Positions 1-10,121 of a stretch of 49,400 bases of DNA are shown piece after piece. The stretch's first letter is position 1. Every line of letters begins with the position of its first letter. This stretch comes from Nitrospirota bacterium. Lineage in GTDB: Bacteria > Nitrospirota > Thermodesulfovibrionia > UBA6902. Where the stretch lies: the NCBI GenBank assembly GCA_003354025.1, contig PIVU01000007.1, positions 1 through 49,400 on the forward strand, read 5' to 3'. The position numbers and the translations under genes are program-made. The notes below the pieces were generated by a model. That model did not search any database, had not been told where the DNA came from, and saw only the letters and a list, made by a program, of their open reading frames with translations.

Positions 1-84
1 AGGCAGTTGATAAAAGTTGTTTTTAAACTGCTGAAAGAAGATCGTGACTACGTTATGAAGGAGGAAATAAAGAAGGCTGCTTAG
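1..84 (+). CDS. 3' end of a CDS entering from the left, possibly an IS110-type transposase
   Basis: The first 27 codons are open from base 1 and end at TAG (82-84). The peptide is basic and helical (RQLIKVVFKLLKEDRDYV then MKEEIKKAA). This resembles the last helix of IS110-family transposases, which often end in a pattern of R-K-I-hydrophobic-K-x-L-K-x-x-R. Too little is present to be sure, and the 5' part lies outside the window. The repeat-rich spacer that follows fits a mobile-element border but does not prove it. Confidence 0.3.
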   Translation, partial: RQLIKVVFKLLKEDRDYVMKEEIKKAA

Positions 85-445
85 AAAATTAACTTGATTT
101 TTTAGATGGGAAGTTCAGGGCTCCATTCTTCACTTCCCGCTAACTTCATACACCCCTCTCTCCTTTTTGGTCATCACAATTTGTGATTTCCAAATTTCCG
201 GATCTTTCATTGTGACAGGACGTAAAACAATTACCAATTATCAATTACGAGAATTGGTGACACCACCTGTTGGGGTCATGCGTTCAAGCGTAAGTTATGT
301 TCATAAACAGCTGCTAAGCTAGTCAGGTGAGGTAGTAAATGGGTGGTGTCAGGTCTACTGGGTGGTGTCTATAATAGCAGTGCAGCTTTCCACTTAATTA
401 ACGTTGAGATAGTTTATGAAATGTATGTCATCGGCCACACTCTGA
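85..445. other. Gene-free spacer with dispersed short repeats
   Basis: No convincing ORF. It contains a weak hairpin (GGGAAGT at 108-114 with ACTTCCC at 132-138), a stretch of degenerate AATTACNAATTA words at about 228-250, one GACACCACCT copy at 259-268 and two GGGTGGTGTC copies at 341-350 and 360-369. The same words recur in other spacers of the window. Confidence 0.6.
341..377 (+). repeat. GGGTGGTGTC dispersed repeat, two direct copies
   Basis: GGGTGGTGTC occurs at 341-350 and again at 360-369. The second copy continues as TATAATAG, and almost the same 18-mer recurs at 2457-2474. Other copies are at 6981-6990 and, inverted, at 259-268 and 12378-12387. A related GGGTGGGGTC lies at 8881-8890. 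All are intergenic. Confidence 0.6.
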
Positions 446-1183
446 TTAGTGAAGGTTCTCGTTAAGAAACTCCGTAAAACGTTTCCATGATTTTTTATCC
501 GCGTCTTCCCGGTACCGGCTGGAACCAAATACAGTAAAGGCATGCGGTGCTCCACTATAGGTGATCATTTCATGGGATATTCCTTTTTCCTCCAGAGCAC
601 CGGCAAGTTTGGCAAACTTATCCATAGTTATGTTTGCATCTGCTGTACCATGCAGTATCAGCAGGTTTCCCTTCGTTATGGAGTAGTCCTGCCCTTCCGG
701 CGTACTTAATCCACCATGAAAAGTGACAAAGCCTTTCAGGTCTGCTCCAGACCTGGCAAACTCAAGTACAGCTGCACCACCAAAGCAGTATCCCATTGCC
801 ACAGCATTATTAACATTAGCACCTTTAGATTTTGCAGTATCAAGTGCACTTTGTATCAGGGAACGCATTTTATTACGGTCTTTATACAGTTCACCGGTGT
901 GCTGGCGTTTATCCGTTACTTCTGTCGGCCTTACTCCGGCGCCGAACAGATCAGCGGCAAAAACCGAATACCCCATATCAGCCAGCATGTTAGCACGTTT
1001 TACTTCGTAATCAGTCAGACCATCCCAGTCATGGATAAGCAGTATAAGCGGGGCTTTCGGAGAAGGGCTGATGAAATATCCTTCAAAAGGTTTTCCATCA
1101 ACCTCGTAGGTTACTGCCGTCCCGTCAGCACCGGCAGCAGTTGAAACAATCACTATAAAAATAACTGCCAAAATATATTTCAT
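446..1183 (-). CDS. Exported dienelactone hydrolase family protein
   Basis: An alpha/beta hydrolase of the dienelactone hydrolase (DLH) family, about 245 residues, the usual length. The start at 1183 is preferred over the upstream in-frame start at 1207, because GGAGG lies six bases before this ATG and the sequence then opens with a signal peptide (MKYILAVIFIVIVSTAAGA). The nucleophile elbow reads GYCFGG, with Cys as in true DLH enzymes. An Asp in HGTADANI and a His in PHAF complete the triad. The protein should act in the periplasm on a small ester or lactone; the substrate cannot be read from sequence. A small gene follows its upstream side on the same strand, 27 bases away. Confidence 0.85.
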   Translation of the reverse strand: MKYILAVIFIVIVSTAAGADGTAVTYEVDGKPFEGYFISPSPKAPLILLIHDWDGLTDYEVKRANMLADMGYSVFAADLFGAGVRPTEVTDKRQHTGELYKDRNKMRSLIQSALDTAKSKGANVNNAVAMGYCFGGAAVLEFARSGADLKGFVTFHGGLSTPEGQDYSITKGNLLILHGTADANITMDKFAKLAGALEEKGISHEMITYSGAPHAFTVFGSSRYREDADKKSWKRFTEFLNENLH

Positions 1184-1210
1184 GCCTTTCCTCCTTTCTT
1201 TATCCAAGAC

Positions 1211-1393
1211 TCACTTATTCTTGCTTACTTTTTCCTTATCCCCGAATATTTCCTTATGGGCTTCGTGTACAGGACAACCTTGTTTCCAATGATCAACTAC
1301 ACGTTTGCCTATAAATGAATTTGGGTATTTCCTTCCAATATTACATCCAGGACAAACAGCACCCCAATACGCCATAGCTTTTTTCTTATCCAT
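1211..1393 (-). CDS. Small conserved-looking protein with CPGC and CPVH motifs
   Basis: Sixty residues from the ATG at 1393, which is preceded by AGAGGAGGAC at good spacing; the longer reading to 1432 lacks this. The protein contains C-P-G-C near the N-terminus, then G-C-P-V-H-E-A-H, and a Lys-rich tail. Three Cys and two His in a short protein suggest metal binding, but there is no CxxCH heme motif and no signal peptide. It sits just upstream of the DLH gene on the same strand and is probably cotranscribed. I do not recognise the family. Confidence 0.6.
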   Translation of the reverse strand: MDKKKAMAYWGAVCPGCNIGRKYPNSFIGKRVVDHWKQGCPVHEAHKEIFGDKEKVSKNK

Positions 1394-1466
1394 AAAAAAG
1401 TGTCCTCCTCTAAAACTGATTATTGATAACATAAATACATTATACCACTGTTCAGCTGGACTGTCT

Positions 1467-1600
1467 GTGGGGTCAAAGTCTTGAATTTTTAGCGTTTTGC
1501 AAACAGCACAACTAAAAAAACCAATTACAAATTACTACTTACGAGAAAGGAAAAGAGGATTAACAGAGAATGACGATTGACGAGTAACGAATGACGAAGG
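1467..1600. repeat. Cluster of short degenerate repeats
   Basis: Begins with GTGGGGTCAAA (1467-1477) followed by GTCTTGAATTTTT. The first word recurs inverted at 7118-7128, and ATGGGGTCAAC occurs at 8843-8853. After this come AATTACAAATTAC words (about 1523-1545) and a run of imperfect ATGACGA or GTAACGA heptads (about 1567-1600). No ORF is present in the surrounding spacer 1394-1698. Confidence 0.5.
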
Positions 1601-1698
1601 GGTAGGCGTGAAATTTCATTTCATGCATATATTTGTGATTTGTATAACTGAAAATAAAGCTCGGGTGATGAATAATTATGTATAGAGGGAGCTTTTAA

Positions 1699-1947
1699 AT
1701 GTATGACAGTAGTGATCCAGAAGTCCAATATACCCTTAGATTTGGTGAGATTGCAATTCTAAAGGGTTTCATATCGATCATCGAATTGGAAGAAGCTTTA
1801 GCAGAGCAGATATCTACTGATCCTTCAGATGAACTCAGCTCCAGGAAAAGAGCTGGTGAGATACTTTTTGATAAAGGATATATTACGTTAAATCAAATAG
1901 AGATCGTTCTGGAAGAAATTACTCAAAACAAGAGTCAACCTTTCTGA
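1699..1947 (+). CDS. Small protein resembling the GspE/MshE N-terminal fold
   Basis: 82 residues with a reasonable Shine-Dalgarno (GAGGGAG). Two half-repeats can be seen: RFGEIAILKGFISIIELEEAL and RAGEILFDKGYITLNQIEIVL. The pattern G-E/x-I-L-x-x-K-G-x-I-x-x-x-x-L-x-x-x-L is that of the N-terminal domain of type II secretion and pilus ATPases (GspE/MshEN). There it binds c-di-GMP or contacts partner proteins. Here it stands alone with no ATPase nearby. Stand-alone versions occur in delta-proteobacteria and Nitrospirota. The role is unknown; a regulatory or adaptor function is an inference. Confidence 0.65.
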   Translation: MYDSSDPEVQYTLRFGEIAILKGFISIIELEEALAEQISTDPSDELSSRKRAGEILFDKGYITLNQIEIVLEEITQNKSQPF

Positions 1948-2037
1948 TATTAATCATTTGGGTTATATCTTTAACTTTGGCTGTGTATCACTAGTAAAAA
2001 ATACGGCCCTACCCAAAGAATTATAATTATTGTTAAT

Positions 2038-2363
2038 AATGGGGCTCTGCCCCTAACCCCCTCGATACGAGTCTCCGTAAACTCCGACTTTTCTAAAGAG
2101 GGAACTATATTCTAAAGGAAAGTTTACTTTCTAAAATAATATCTTTCTTCCTTTTACTCCCCATCTTTGATTGCTTCCGGAATATTCAGGACTGGACGCG
2201 TTAAGAATTAAAAACTGTCTGAGGGAGGTACGACCGAGTTTTTTTAATTTAGCGGGAAGTGCTGAATATGCAGGAAATTAAGCAATCATTCGGGGTGCCC
2301 TTTGTTGGTTCGTTATTTGGGCACGCAAATAATGATCACGTCGTTTGGGGGCGGAACCCCATT
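2038..2363. mobile_element. MITE-like palindromic intergenic element
   Basis: A non-coding 326-bp block bounded by imperfect inverted repeats: AATGGGGCTCTGCCCCT (2038-2054) and the reverse complement of 2347-2363, with 14 of 17 positions matching. Inside, CCCCATCTTTGATTGC plus TTCCGGAATATTCAG (2159-2189) pairs with 2262-2296. At the centre AAAAACT (2210-2216) pairs with AGTTTTT (2237-2243) around a GC-rich loop containing GAGGGAGGTACGACC. The full element would fold as a nested cruciform or RNA hairpin. It encodes no protein. I infer a non-autonomous transposable or REP-type repeat; no transposase partner is in the window apart from the fragment at base 1. Confidence 0.6.
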
Positions 2364-2371
2364 TCTTATAA

Positions 2372-2474
2372 ATCAATTACAAATTACGAGATAGGATTGT
2401 TTTGAAAGATTAACGTCGAACACTTAACTTCGAACGTCCAACGTCAAATGAATTAAGGGTGGTGTTTATAATAG
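2372..2474. repeat. Degenerate tandem words beside the palindromic element
   Basis: AATTACAAATTACGAG (from about 2375), then overlapping AACGTCGAAC / AACTTCGAAC / AACGTCCAAC words (about 2411-2447), then GGGTGGTGTTTATAATAG (2457-2474), which matches 17 of 18 bases of 360-377. No coding potential. Confidence 0.5.
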
Positions 2475-2652
2475 TAAATTAAAGTAAAAAAAGGATAAAA
2501 GAACAAGCAGACTTCTTTATGGAATAAGATAAATAAATGGCAATGTGAGCACCTGTGGCTGGTAGTGTCCGTCTCATAAAAGTCACTCGCCCTGAATTGA
2601 CACTGCCCGATTCTGAACTTGACAGAGAAGGCAATATGTGGTAATTGTTAAT

Positions 2653-2667
2653 TAGGAATCATTCCTA
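2653..2667. promoter_or_regulatory. Perfect 7-1-7 Fur/PerR-type operator at the regulator's own start
   Basis: TAGGAAT-C-ATTCCTA is a perfect 7-1-7 inverted repeat, the geometry of Fur and PerR boxes. It ends two bases before the ATG at 2670 and takes the place where a ribosome site would normally be. AGGA inside the left arm may serve as a weak Shine-Dalgarno. Autorepression is inferred. Confidence 0.6.
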
Positions 2668-2669
2668 TT

Positions 2670-3107
2670 ATGATAAAACGTAAGAAGCCTCGTGATATTG
2701 AACAGACTCTAATAAAACGTCTGCAGGATAAGGGATACAGGCTTACTCCTCAAAGGCGGGAAATTATTAAGCTACTGTCACGTGACAAGTCACATCCCGG
2801 GGCAATGGATATTTTACATAAAGTCAAAAAGATCGTTCCAGGGATTAGCATGTCCACTGTTTACTACACCCTTGATATGATGAAAAAAGAAGGCTTGATT
2901 CGAGAGCTTGAGTACTACGACACAGATAACCGTTATGAAATTAACATTAAGGATCATATTAATTTAGTCTGCACAAAATGCCGGAAGATAACGGATTTTA
3001 CGGGTAACGTGCCTTCGTTTTCAAAGGCAGTAGAAAAAGAAACAGGTTTTAAACCTGCAAGCATGCGCTTTGAATATTACGGCATATGCAGGGATTGTGA
3101 GAAGTGA
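2670..3107 (+). CDS. Fur/PerR-family metalloregulator
   Basis: 145 residues, normal for the Fur family. A winged helix (residues about 18-80, with STVYYTLDMMKKEGLI as recognition helix and wing) is followed by a dimerisation domain. That domain has two structural zinc pairs, CTKC (101-104) and CRDC (140-143). Candidate regulatory-metal ligands are His42 (SHPGAMDI), an Asp in YYDTDNRYE and His96 in DHINLVC. In PerR and Fur a second His usually follows two residues after His96; here it is Asn98, so the metal site may differ. It lies 137 bases upstream of katG on the same strand. Both genes carry related operators, so peroxide-responsive control of katG is likely. PerR is the best guess over Fur or Zur. 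Confidence 0.85.
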   Translation: MIKRKKPRDIEQTLIKRLQDKGYRLTPQRREIIKLLSRDKSHPGAMDILHKVKKIVPGISMSTVYYTLDMMKKEGLIRELEYYDTDNRYEINIKDHINLVCTKCRKITDFTGNVPSFSKAVEKETGFKPASMRFEYYGICRDCEK

Positions 3108-3134
3108 CAGGAGATGATTTTATTGTTTGATACC

Positions 3135-3149
3135 TGGGAATCATTTCTG
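3135..3149. promoter_or_regulatory. Second, degenerate copy of the Fur/PerR-type operator, upstream of katG
   Basis: TGGGAATCATTTCTG matches the perfect box TAGGAATCATTCCTA at 12 of 15 positions, including the central GGAATCATT core. It lies 95 bases before the katG start, where a repressor could block transcription. Repression of katG by the upstream regulator is inferred. Confidence 0.55.
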
Positions 3150-3226
3150 ATTGAATGATGAAAGTGCAGTATATTGTACCTAGCAGGGGTCATTAATCTG
3201 AGCTGCAATACTTTTGCAGCATATAA

Positions 3227-5440
<2,214 letters not shown>

Positions 5441-5489
5441 GCGCGGCATAAATGTCTTCGAGGGCTTAATGACAGAGCGTTAATAATGG

Positions 5490-5516
5490 GATGTGGTCGC
5501 AAAATGCGACCACATC
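5490..5516. terminator. Hairpin after katG
   Basis: A perfect 12-bp stem, GATGTGGTCGCA with TGCGACCACATC around an AAA loop, 49 bases after the katG stop. There is only a weak T run afterwards. It lies between katG and the end of the opposing gene at 5634, so it could serve both. Confidence 0.55.
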
Positions 5517-5633
5517 TGATATCCCTTTGCTATTCAGTTGTCCGTGGGGTATCCGTGAGGGGTCGTGGGATGGCGAGATCGTTACTCCACAGACAGCATC
5601 CAGCCACTTTTTACATTTCCACTATTGATCTAT

Positions 5634-6830
5634 TTATACTTTCACGCTTAACTGCTGTACTTGACCCACAGTACCGTCCTCAGCAAGGTAAACACCTGAC
5701 TTTTCTAACTGACCTGTGGTTTCGTTCTGGTCATTTTTAAGAGTGTAAGGAGAGTCCACACTACCGAGATTAATAGCCCCGATATTACTTTCCTTCAAAC
5801 CATTGACTTCACTATTGGCTAAAGATTCCTCACTCAGGATATGTAATCTTTTATATACCGGATCATTTTCATCAATCCAGCCATTGCCGTCCAGGTCATG
5901 GGCTGCAAGTTCCTCAAATCCATTACCGGTTGATGTTCCCACCATTTCATTCATGGAGTCGATCTTCCCGTCATTGTTCAGATCGATAGTCAGAATGCCA
6001 GACCCAAGTGCAAGGTAAGACAGGCTTTCACCGGACTCTTCTGGCTCAATTGCGAACCCGAATGTTGTATCTGTAAGTTCAGAAGCAGGACCTGCAAAGT
6101 CCACCAGCATGTTTAAAGCATCTGTACCACTTGCCTCAATACTGATTTCTTTCTCCTCCATATACTGCCTGCTCATCATCATATCAAGGGAAAAGTTTAT
6201 CTCTCTTCCATCAGCTGTCCTAACTATTCCGCTGCTATTGAAGTTCATCTGCTCACTTTCATGAAGAGTTTCCTTCATGTTATAGGAAGCCTCTATTTGC
6301 TGCTCTCTAACTCGATCTCTCCCTTGGCCTCGCCCTCTTTCTATCACAGGATGATCGTCGTCGCCACGCCCTTTATGATGCTTATGGACCCTATCATCCA
6401 TATTGTGGAGTCTTACTTTCCCACCGGTTATGTCCTCCAGTAGATTTTTCAAAAAACCGATCTGATCGGTTGCTTGCGACTCAATGCTTCTGCCTCTTAC
6501 ATCCCCAACCTCATCATTAACCTCTTTTCCGAGATGTTCGATGGCCTTGTCCAGGTCCTTTACCAGATGATTAATTGCCTTCTTGTATCCACGACCAGGA
6601 TGCGCTTCAGCTTTATCCATGTTCTTCTCAAGATGTTTCAATGCCTTTGCAAGGTCCTTCTCCAGATGCTTCATGGCTTTTTCAGAAATCGAAACTCTAT
6701 CCGAAGGAAAAGTTTCTGCTGCATGTGGCTTTGAATTACCGACCTTTACAGTCAGTTCTTCTGTCTTATTATATTCCCGCAACAATGAGTGCCTGGATTC
6801 CATCGATACCATTGAATTGTCAATTATCAT
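5634..6830 (-). CDS. Protein with EF-hand-type Ca-binding loops, function unknown
   Basis: 398 residues; ATG at 6830 with AGGGAGAA five bases upstream. There is no signal peptide. The N-terminal third is rich in Lys, Glu and His and has repeated heptad-like units (K-A-x-x-H-L-x-K-D-L-x-K-A), probably a coiled coil. A His/Asp/Arg-rich linker follows (about 145-180). The C-terminal 200 residues hold a beta-rich domain with two loops of the dockerin/EF-hand type, DLNNDGKIDSMNE and DLDGNGWIDENDP. Homologous proteins that I recall from Nitrospirota and delta-proteobacteria share this C-terminal domain, ending in a strand like SGVYLAEDGTVGQVQQ. The function is not known; a secreted or surface structural role is possible. 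Confidence 0.65.
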   Translation of the reverse strand: MIIDNSMVSMESRHSLLREYNKTEELTVKVGNSKPHAAETFPSDRVSISEKAMKHLEKDLAKALKHLEKNMDKAEAHPGRGYKKAINHLVKDLDKAIEHLGKEVNDEVGDVRGRSIESQATDQIGFLKNLLEDITGGKVRLHNMDDRVHKHHKGRGDDDHPVIERGRGQGRDRVREQQIEASYNMKETLHESEQMNFNSSGIVRTADGREINFSLDMMMSRQYMEEKEISIEASGTDALNMLVDFAGPASELTDTTFGFAIEPEESGESLSYLALGSGILTIDLNNDGKIDSMNEMVGTSTGNGFEELAAHDLDGNGWIDENDPVYKRLHILSEESLANSEVNGLKESNIGAINLGSVDSPYTLKNDQNETTGQLEKSGVYLAEDGTVGQVQQLSVKV

Positions 6831-7225
6831 ACTTCTCCCTTTGGGCTATTAGATAACTAACTCTTCGACAGCCTGTTGAAAATCTTTAGTAATAATTATT
6901 CTACGGATGAACCCATTAGAATTAAAAGGAATTATTATATTTTTGTCACGCTATAATGAGTGATGCCTACGATCTTCAGTGGGTGGTGTCTGGGCGCCAT
7001 TCTTCACATAATCCGATTACATTTTTGCCCGCGGGGGAGAACACCTGCCAATGATGGGCTATATTATATCAGTTCGTTTATACTCAGTGTAGTAGTTTGG
7101 GCAGTAGCTTGTAAATATTTGACCCCACGTATTTACTTCATGCCGTTATTCGTATGTTATCCAATAGGATATTGATCCTGCCTGTAAATTTAGAACTCTG
7201 AATAGAAATCTAAAAAGGGAAATTA
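6831..7225. other. Gene-free spacer between divergent genes
   Basis: No supported ORF. It contains GGGTGGTGTC at 6981-6990 and TTTGACCCCAC at 7118-7128, the inverse of the word at 1467. The spacer separates two divergently transcribed genes and should contain both promoters, but I cannot assign -35/-10 boxes with confidence. Confidence 0.5.
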
Positions 7226-8875
7226 GTGGTAATTAAAAAAAACTCCAACCTTGTTGTCTCAAAAGATATTAATGCAGAGCTACAGGAGATAGAGGAGTTA
7301 ATAGGTAAATTATATACCGCCGCTCGCCTTGATGCTCTGAAAGAATTAAAAGCGATAATTAAGAAATCTTTTAAAAAGTTAGGATCACTTAATAGAAAAA
7401 AGATAATTTCTGCTTTAATAACTTCATTAAACGGTACTCAATTTTGGGGAGGCGGCTTTACCGAGACTGTTGCCGACATTTTAGTTGAAATAGGCAAATC
7501 GGCCGTACCTGAATTAGTGACTGCACTAAATCATCAGGAAAGAGGGACACGCTTTGGTGTCACTTTAGCATTGTATAATATGACCCGGAGATACCCTGAA
7601 GCTCTTAAGGGTATCAGCATGATCGATTTATTTTTCAATCCTGAGCCATATATTAGACGTAATCCATACGACAAAATAGTCTCCAGTTATCAGAAAAAGG
7701 CATTTAACTATTGGGAAATTTCCATGGCGCTGCTTGAGGGCAGCAAGATAGAAGAAGTTCTTTTGAGTCCGCGCCTTGGTTTAATAGATAGAGAGTTCAA
7801 CTATAAGACTCTTGAAACCTATGACAGCATCGATGAGCTTGTCCGGCTTAAGTTATCTTCCGGCATAAAATCTTATAAAGAAGCAGGACGTTCATTGATT
7901 ATTATCACAGATGATGATAGAACGTTAGTTATAAAGTTCCTGGTAGATCGTCCGGGAATGGATATGGAATCCAGAAGGCCTGAGAACCTGGAAGATGATG
8001 CAAGATGGATGGCTTATCTTCGGCTGGATAATCCTGCGCTCTCACTTAAAAGTGATTTGCCCGAGCCTCTGGTTTTCAGTAATAATAGATATATTTTTGC
8101 GACAAAAAATATACGCTTAAAAGACGAACTACTGACTTCTCTGGGTAACGTAATTTTAGATCCGGATAAACACTATTATGCGATCTGCTACCTTCCCGAT
8201 GAATCTTATCTGATTTATTTAAATGATAAAGGACTGCAGGAGAAAGAGTTTTATCAGGCAGCTTTGGTGAATATCTCTGATCTGGCGCAGCTTGCCGTTA
8301 ATGGTATATTCCATAGCGAACCGATTAATCTGTATCATAATTTAAGTCAAAATACAAAATATAACATTTCAGTTTCAAGCGGACCCGGCAGAGTAGATAA
8401 GTGGCTCTGCGCGACTGAATATCCTAACATGAGATTATCCGGCATTGCGGATTTTGAGCATCTATCAACAGTAGATAGTATAGAAGCGCTGCACCAGGCA
8501 ATAAGCAATGAACTCTTTGCATGGGTTCTTGTTGTAGCCAGTTACTACAGACTAAAATGTTTGTCTAAAATAGATGGTAAAGACCTATTCCAAAACTATA
8601 TCCGGATCCTGCTGCAAAATAGTTTTAATATGTATTATTCAGTTTTTGCAGGAACCTCTTCATCAGAATTAGACCGCTGTGTAGACTGGGAGAGATTAGC
8701 CGATGAAATGACAAAGTATATGATGACGGATAAATGGATGCATGATAAGATAAATCCGGATCTGGGAAAGTATAATGGCAAACTTCCCATTGAAATACTG
8801 GTAAGAGCGATATACATCACAACCACTCTCTCTATTTTAGCTATGGGGTCAACAGTTCCCCCTCTATACGATTAA
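7226..8875 (+). CDS. Probable SidJ-related pseudokinase with N-terminal HEAT repeats
   Basis: 549 residues from a GTG at 7226 (AAAAGGG upstream). Residues about 15-130 are alpha-helical HEAT-like repeats. The rest follows a kinase-like plan. TLVIKFLVD (around Lys237) resembles the ATP-binding Lys strand, NGIFHSEPINLYHN (359-372) takes the place of the catalytic loop, and LSGIADFEHL (404-413) takes the place of DFG. The stretch GRVDKWLCATEYPNMRLSG matches what I remember of bacterial proteins named SidJ-related pseudokinase. SidJ of Legionella uses a kinase fold for protein glutamylation via AMP transfer. Activity here is inferred only from the fold. A GTGGGTGGGGTC repeat lies directly after the stop and may have shortened the C-terminus. 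Confidence 0.6.
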   Translation: MVIKKNSNLVVSKDINAELQEIEELIGKLYTAARLDALKELKAIIKKSFKKLGSLNRKKIISALITSLNGTQFWGGGFTETVADILVEIGKSAVPELVTALNHQERGTRFGVTLALYNMTRRYPEALKGISMIDLFFNPEPYIRRNPYDKIVSSYQKKAFNYWEISMALLEGSKIEEVLLSPRLGLIDREFNYKTLETYDSIDELVRLKLSSGIKSYKEAGRSLIIITDDDRTLVIKFLVDRPGMDMESRRPENLEDDARWMAYLRLDNPALSLKSDLPEPLVFSNNRYIFATKNIRLKDELLTSLGNVILDPDKHYYAICYLPDESYLIYLNDKGLQEKEFYQAALVNISDLAQLAVNGIFHSEPINLYHNLSQNTKYNISVSSGPGRVDKWLCATEYPNMRLSGIADFEHLSTVDSIEALHQAISNELFAWVLVVASYYRLKCLSKIDGKDLFQNYIRILLQNSFNMYYSVFAGTSSSELDRCVDWERLADEMTKYMMTDKWMHDKINPDLGKYNGKLPIEILVRAIYITTTLSILAMGSTVPPLYD

Positions 8876-8992
8876 TGCGTGGGTGGGGTCGTATCTTTCA
8901 TCGTGGCAGGTGTTGATGATTTGCCAATGAAAGATTAGAATAGACGGAACTTATAGTTCAAAAAGGGGACATATTTATAGAGGTCATTATCA

Positions 8993-10090
8993 ATGCTGGA
9001 TGATAGAAGGAAATTTGCAAGGTCGGATACTCTTCATGTTGTTGAAGTAAATTCATACACCAGGTTGATGGGATTAATCCGTGACTTTTCTAGCCAGGGC
9101 TTCAGTTTTGAGATGGACAATACTGATTTTGTTCAAAAGGAAAAAGTCGAGTTCAAATTAATACATCCCCAAAGTAAGCTGGGTATTACTTTTTTTGGAG
9201 ATGTTGTGTGGGAAAACCGGAATGCCCATACACTCATGGCTGGGGTGAAGCTTAGGTCGATGGACGAAGCCATTAAGAAGAAGTTTATAGAAATACTGTC
9301 GGCAATCAGGGATGTACCCGCTGAATGGTTTGTCAGTGCTAAGAATTCCGGCCTGTCAGGAATAAAAAGAGAAGAAGAAAAAGCTGAAGAACATGCAGCA
9401 TCTTCAAGCAGTGGAACTGATAACAGCTCATTAGGGCGTATTTATATTTTGGGTTTTTCCGTTATGCTTCTTATCCTGTCAGGTCTTATCATGGTTAAAG
9501 TAACGGGGTTGCCGGACATTATTATGTATTTTCAAAATGCGCCAAAACAGACATTACCTATAGACTACCTGCCTGTATCAGAAAGCGGTTCAATAAAAGA
9601 AGCCAGGAATAAGGCGGACATAATAGCTTCAGGTGAAGAGGTGTCCAAACAAATTTATAGGGAAATACAACTTATAGTTAACAAAGCTGACTTGCAGCTA
9701 AAGGCAGATAATAATTTCAAAGATATATTTAATTTGAGCCAAACAGCAGCTGTTGATGAAGTGGAGTCTTTGTTTGAGATAAATAAATTTGTTACTGCCG
9801 GGAGCATCGAATACAGAAAGCCCGTTGAAATTACAAACAGATATTCATCCTTGACTGAAAAAGCGTACTGTTTTTTGGACGCAAGGCATATTGTCAGAGA
9901 AACAAAAGTCAGTTTTGTCTGGTTCTATGAAGGGAAGGAAGAATCGAGGATTGCTTTGACACTGAAAAAGGGCTACAGATGGCGGACCTATTCCACTAAG
10001 AGGCTGGAGGGGATGAAAGGGGCCTGGAAAGTTGAACTTCATAGCGAGACTGGAGATGTACTGGCTGCATCAAATTTTGTAGTTGAGTAA
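8993..10090 (+). CDS. PilZ-domain membrane protein with C-terminal DUF2914 domain
   Basis: 365 residues. The N-terminal domain (1-110) has the PilZ c-di-GMP motifs: an R-x-x-x-R type sequence (RRKFAR) and D-F-S-S-Q-G. An acidic linker leads to one transmembrane helix (about 145-170, IYILGFSVMLLILSGLIMV). The extracytoplasmic C-terminal domain (about 280-365) has the W-F-Y-x-G-K, WRTYSTK and GxWKVEL patterns typical of DUF2914. The protein could pass a cytoplasmic c-di-GMP signal to an envelope domain. It converges with a diguanylate cyclase gene only 31 bases away, which supports a c-di-GMP link. Confidence 0.8.
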   Translation: MLDDRRKFARSDTLHVVEVNSYTRLMGLIRDFSSQGFSFEMDNTDFVQKEKVEFKLIHPQSKLGITFFGDVVWENRNAHTLMAGVKLRSMDEAIKKKFIEILSAIRDVPAEWFVSAKNSGLSGIKREEEKAEEHAASSSSGTDNSSLGRIYILGFSVMLLILSGLIMVKVTGLPDIIMYFQNAPKQTLPIDYLPVSESGSIKEARNKADIIASGEEVSKQIYREIQLIVNKADLQLKADNNFKDIFNLSQTAAVDEVESLFEINKFVTAGSIEYRKPVEITNRYSSLTEKAYCFLDARHIVRETKVSFVWFYEGKEESRIALTLKKGYRWRTYSTKRLEGMKGAWKVELHSETGDVLAASNFVVE

Positions 10091-10121
10091 TGATCATACA
10101 CCCACCCACTGGTCTGGATAA

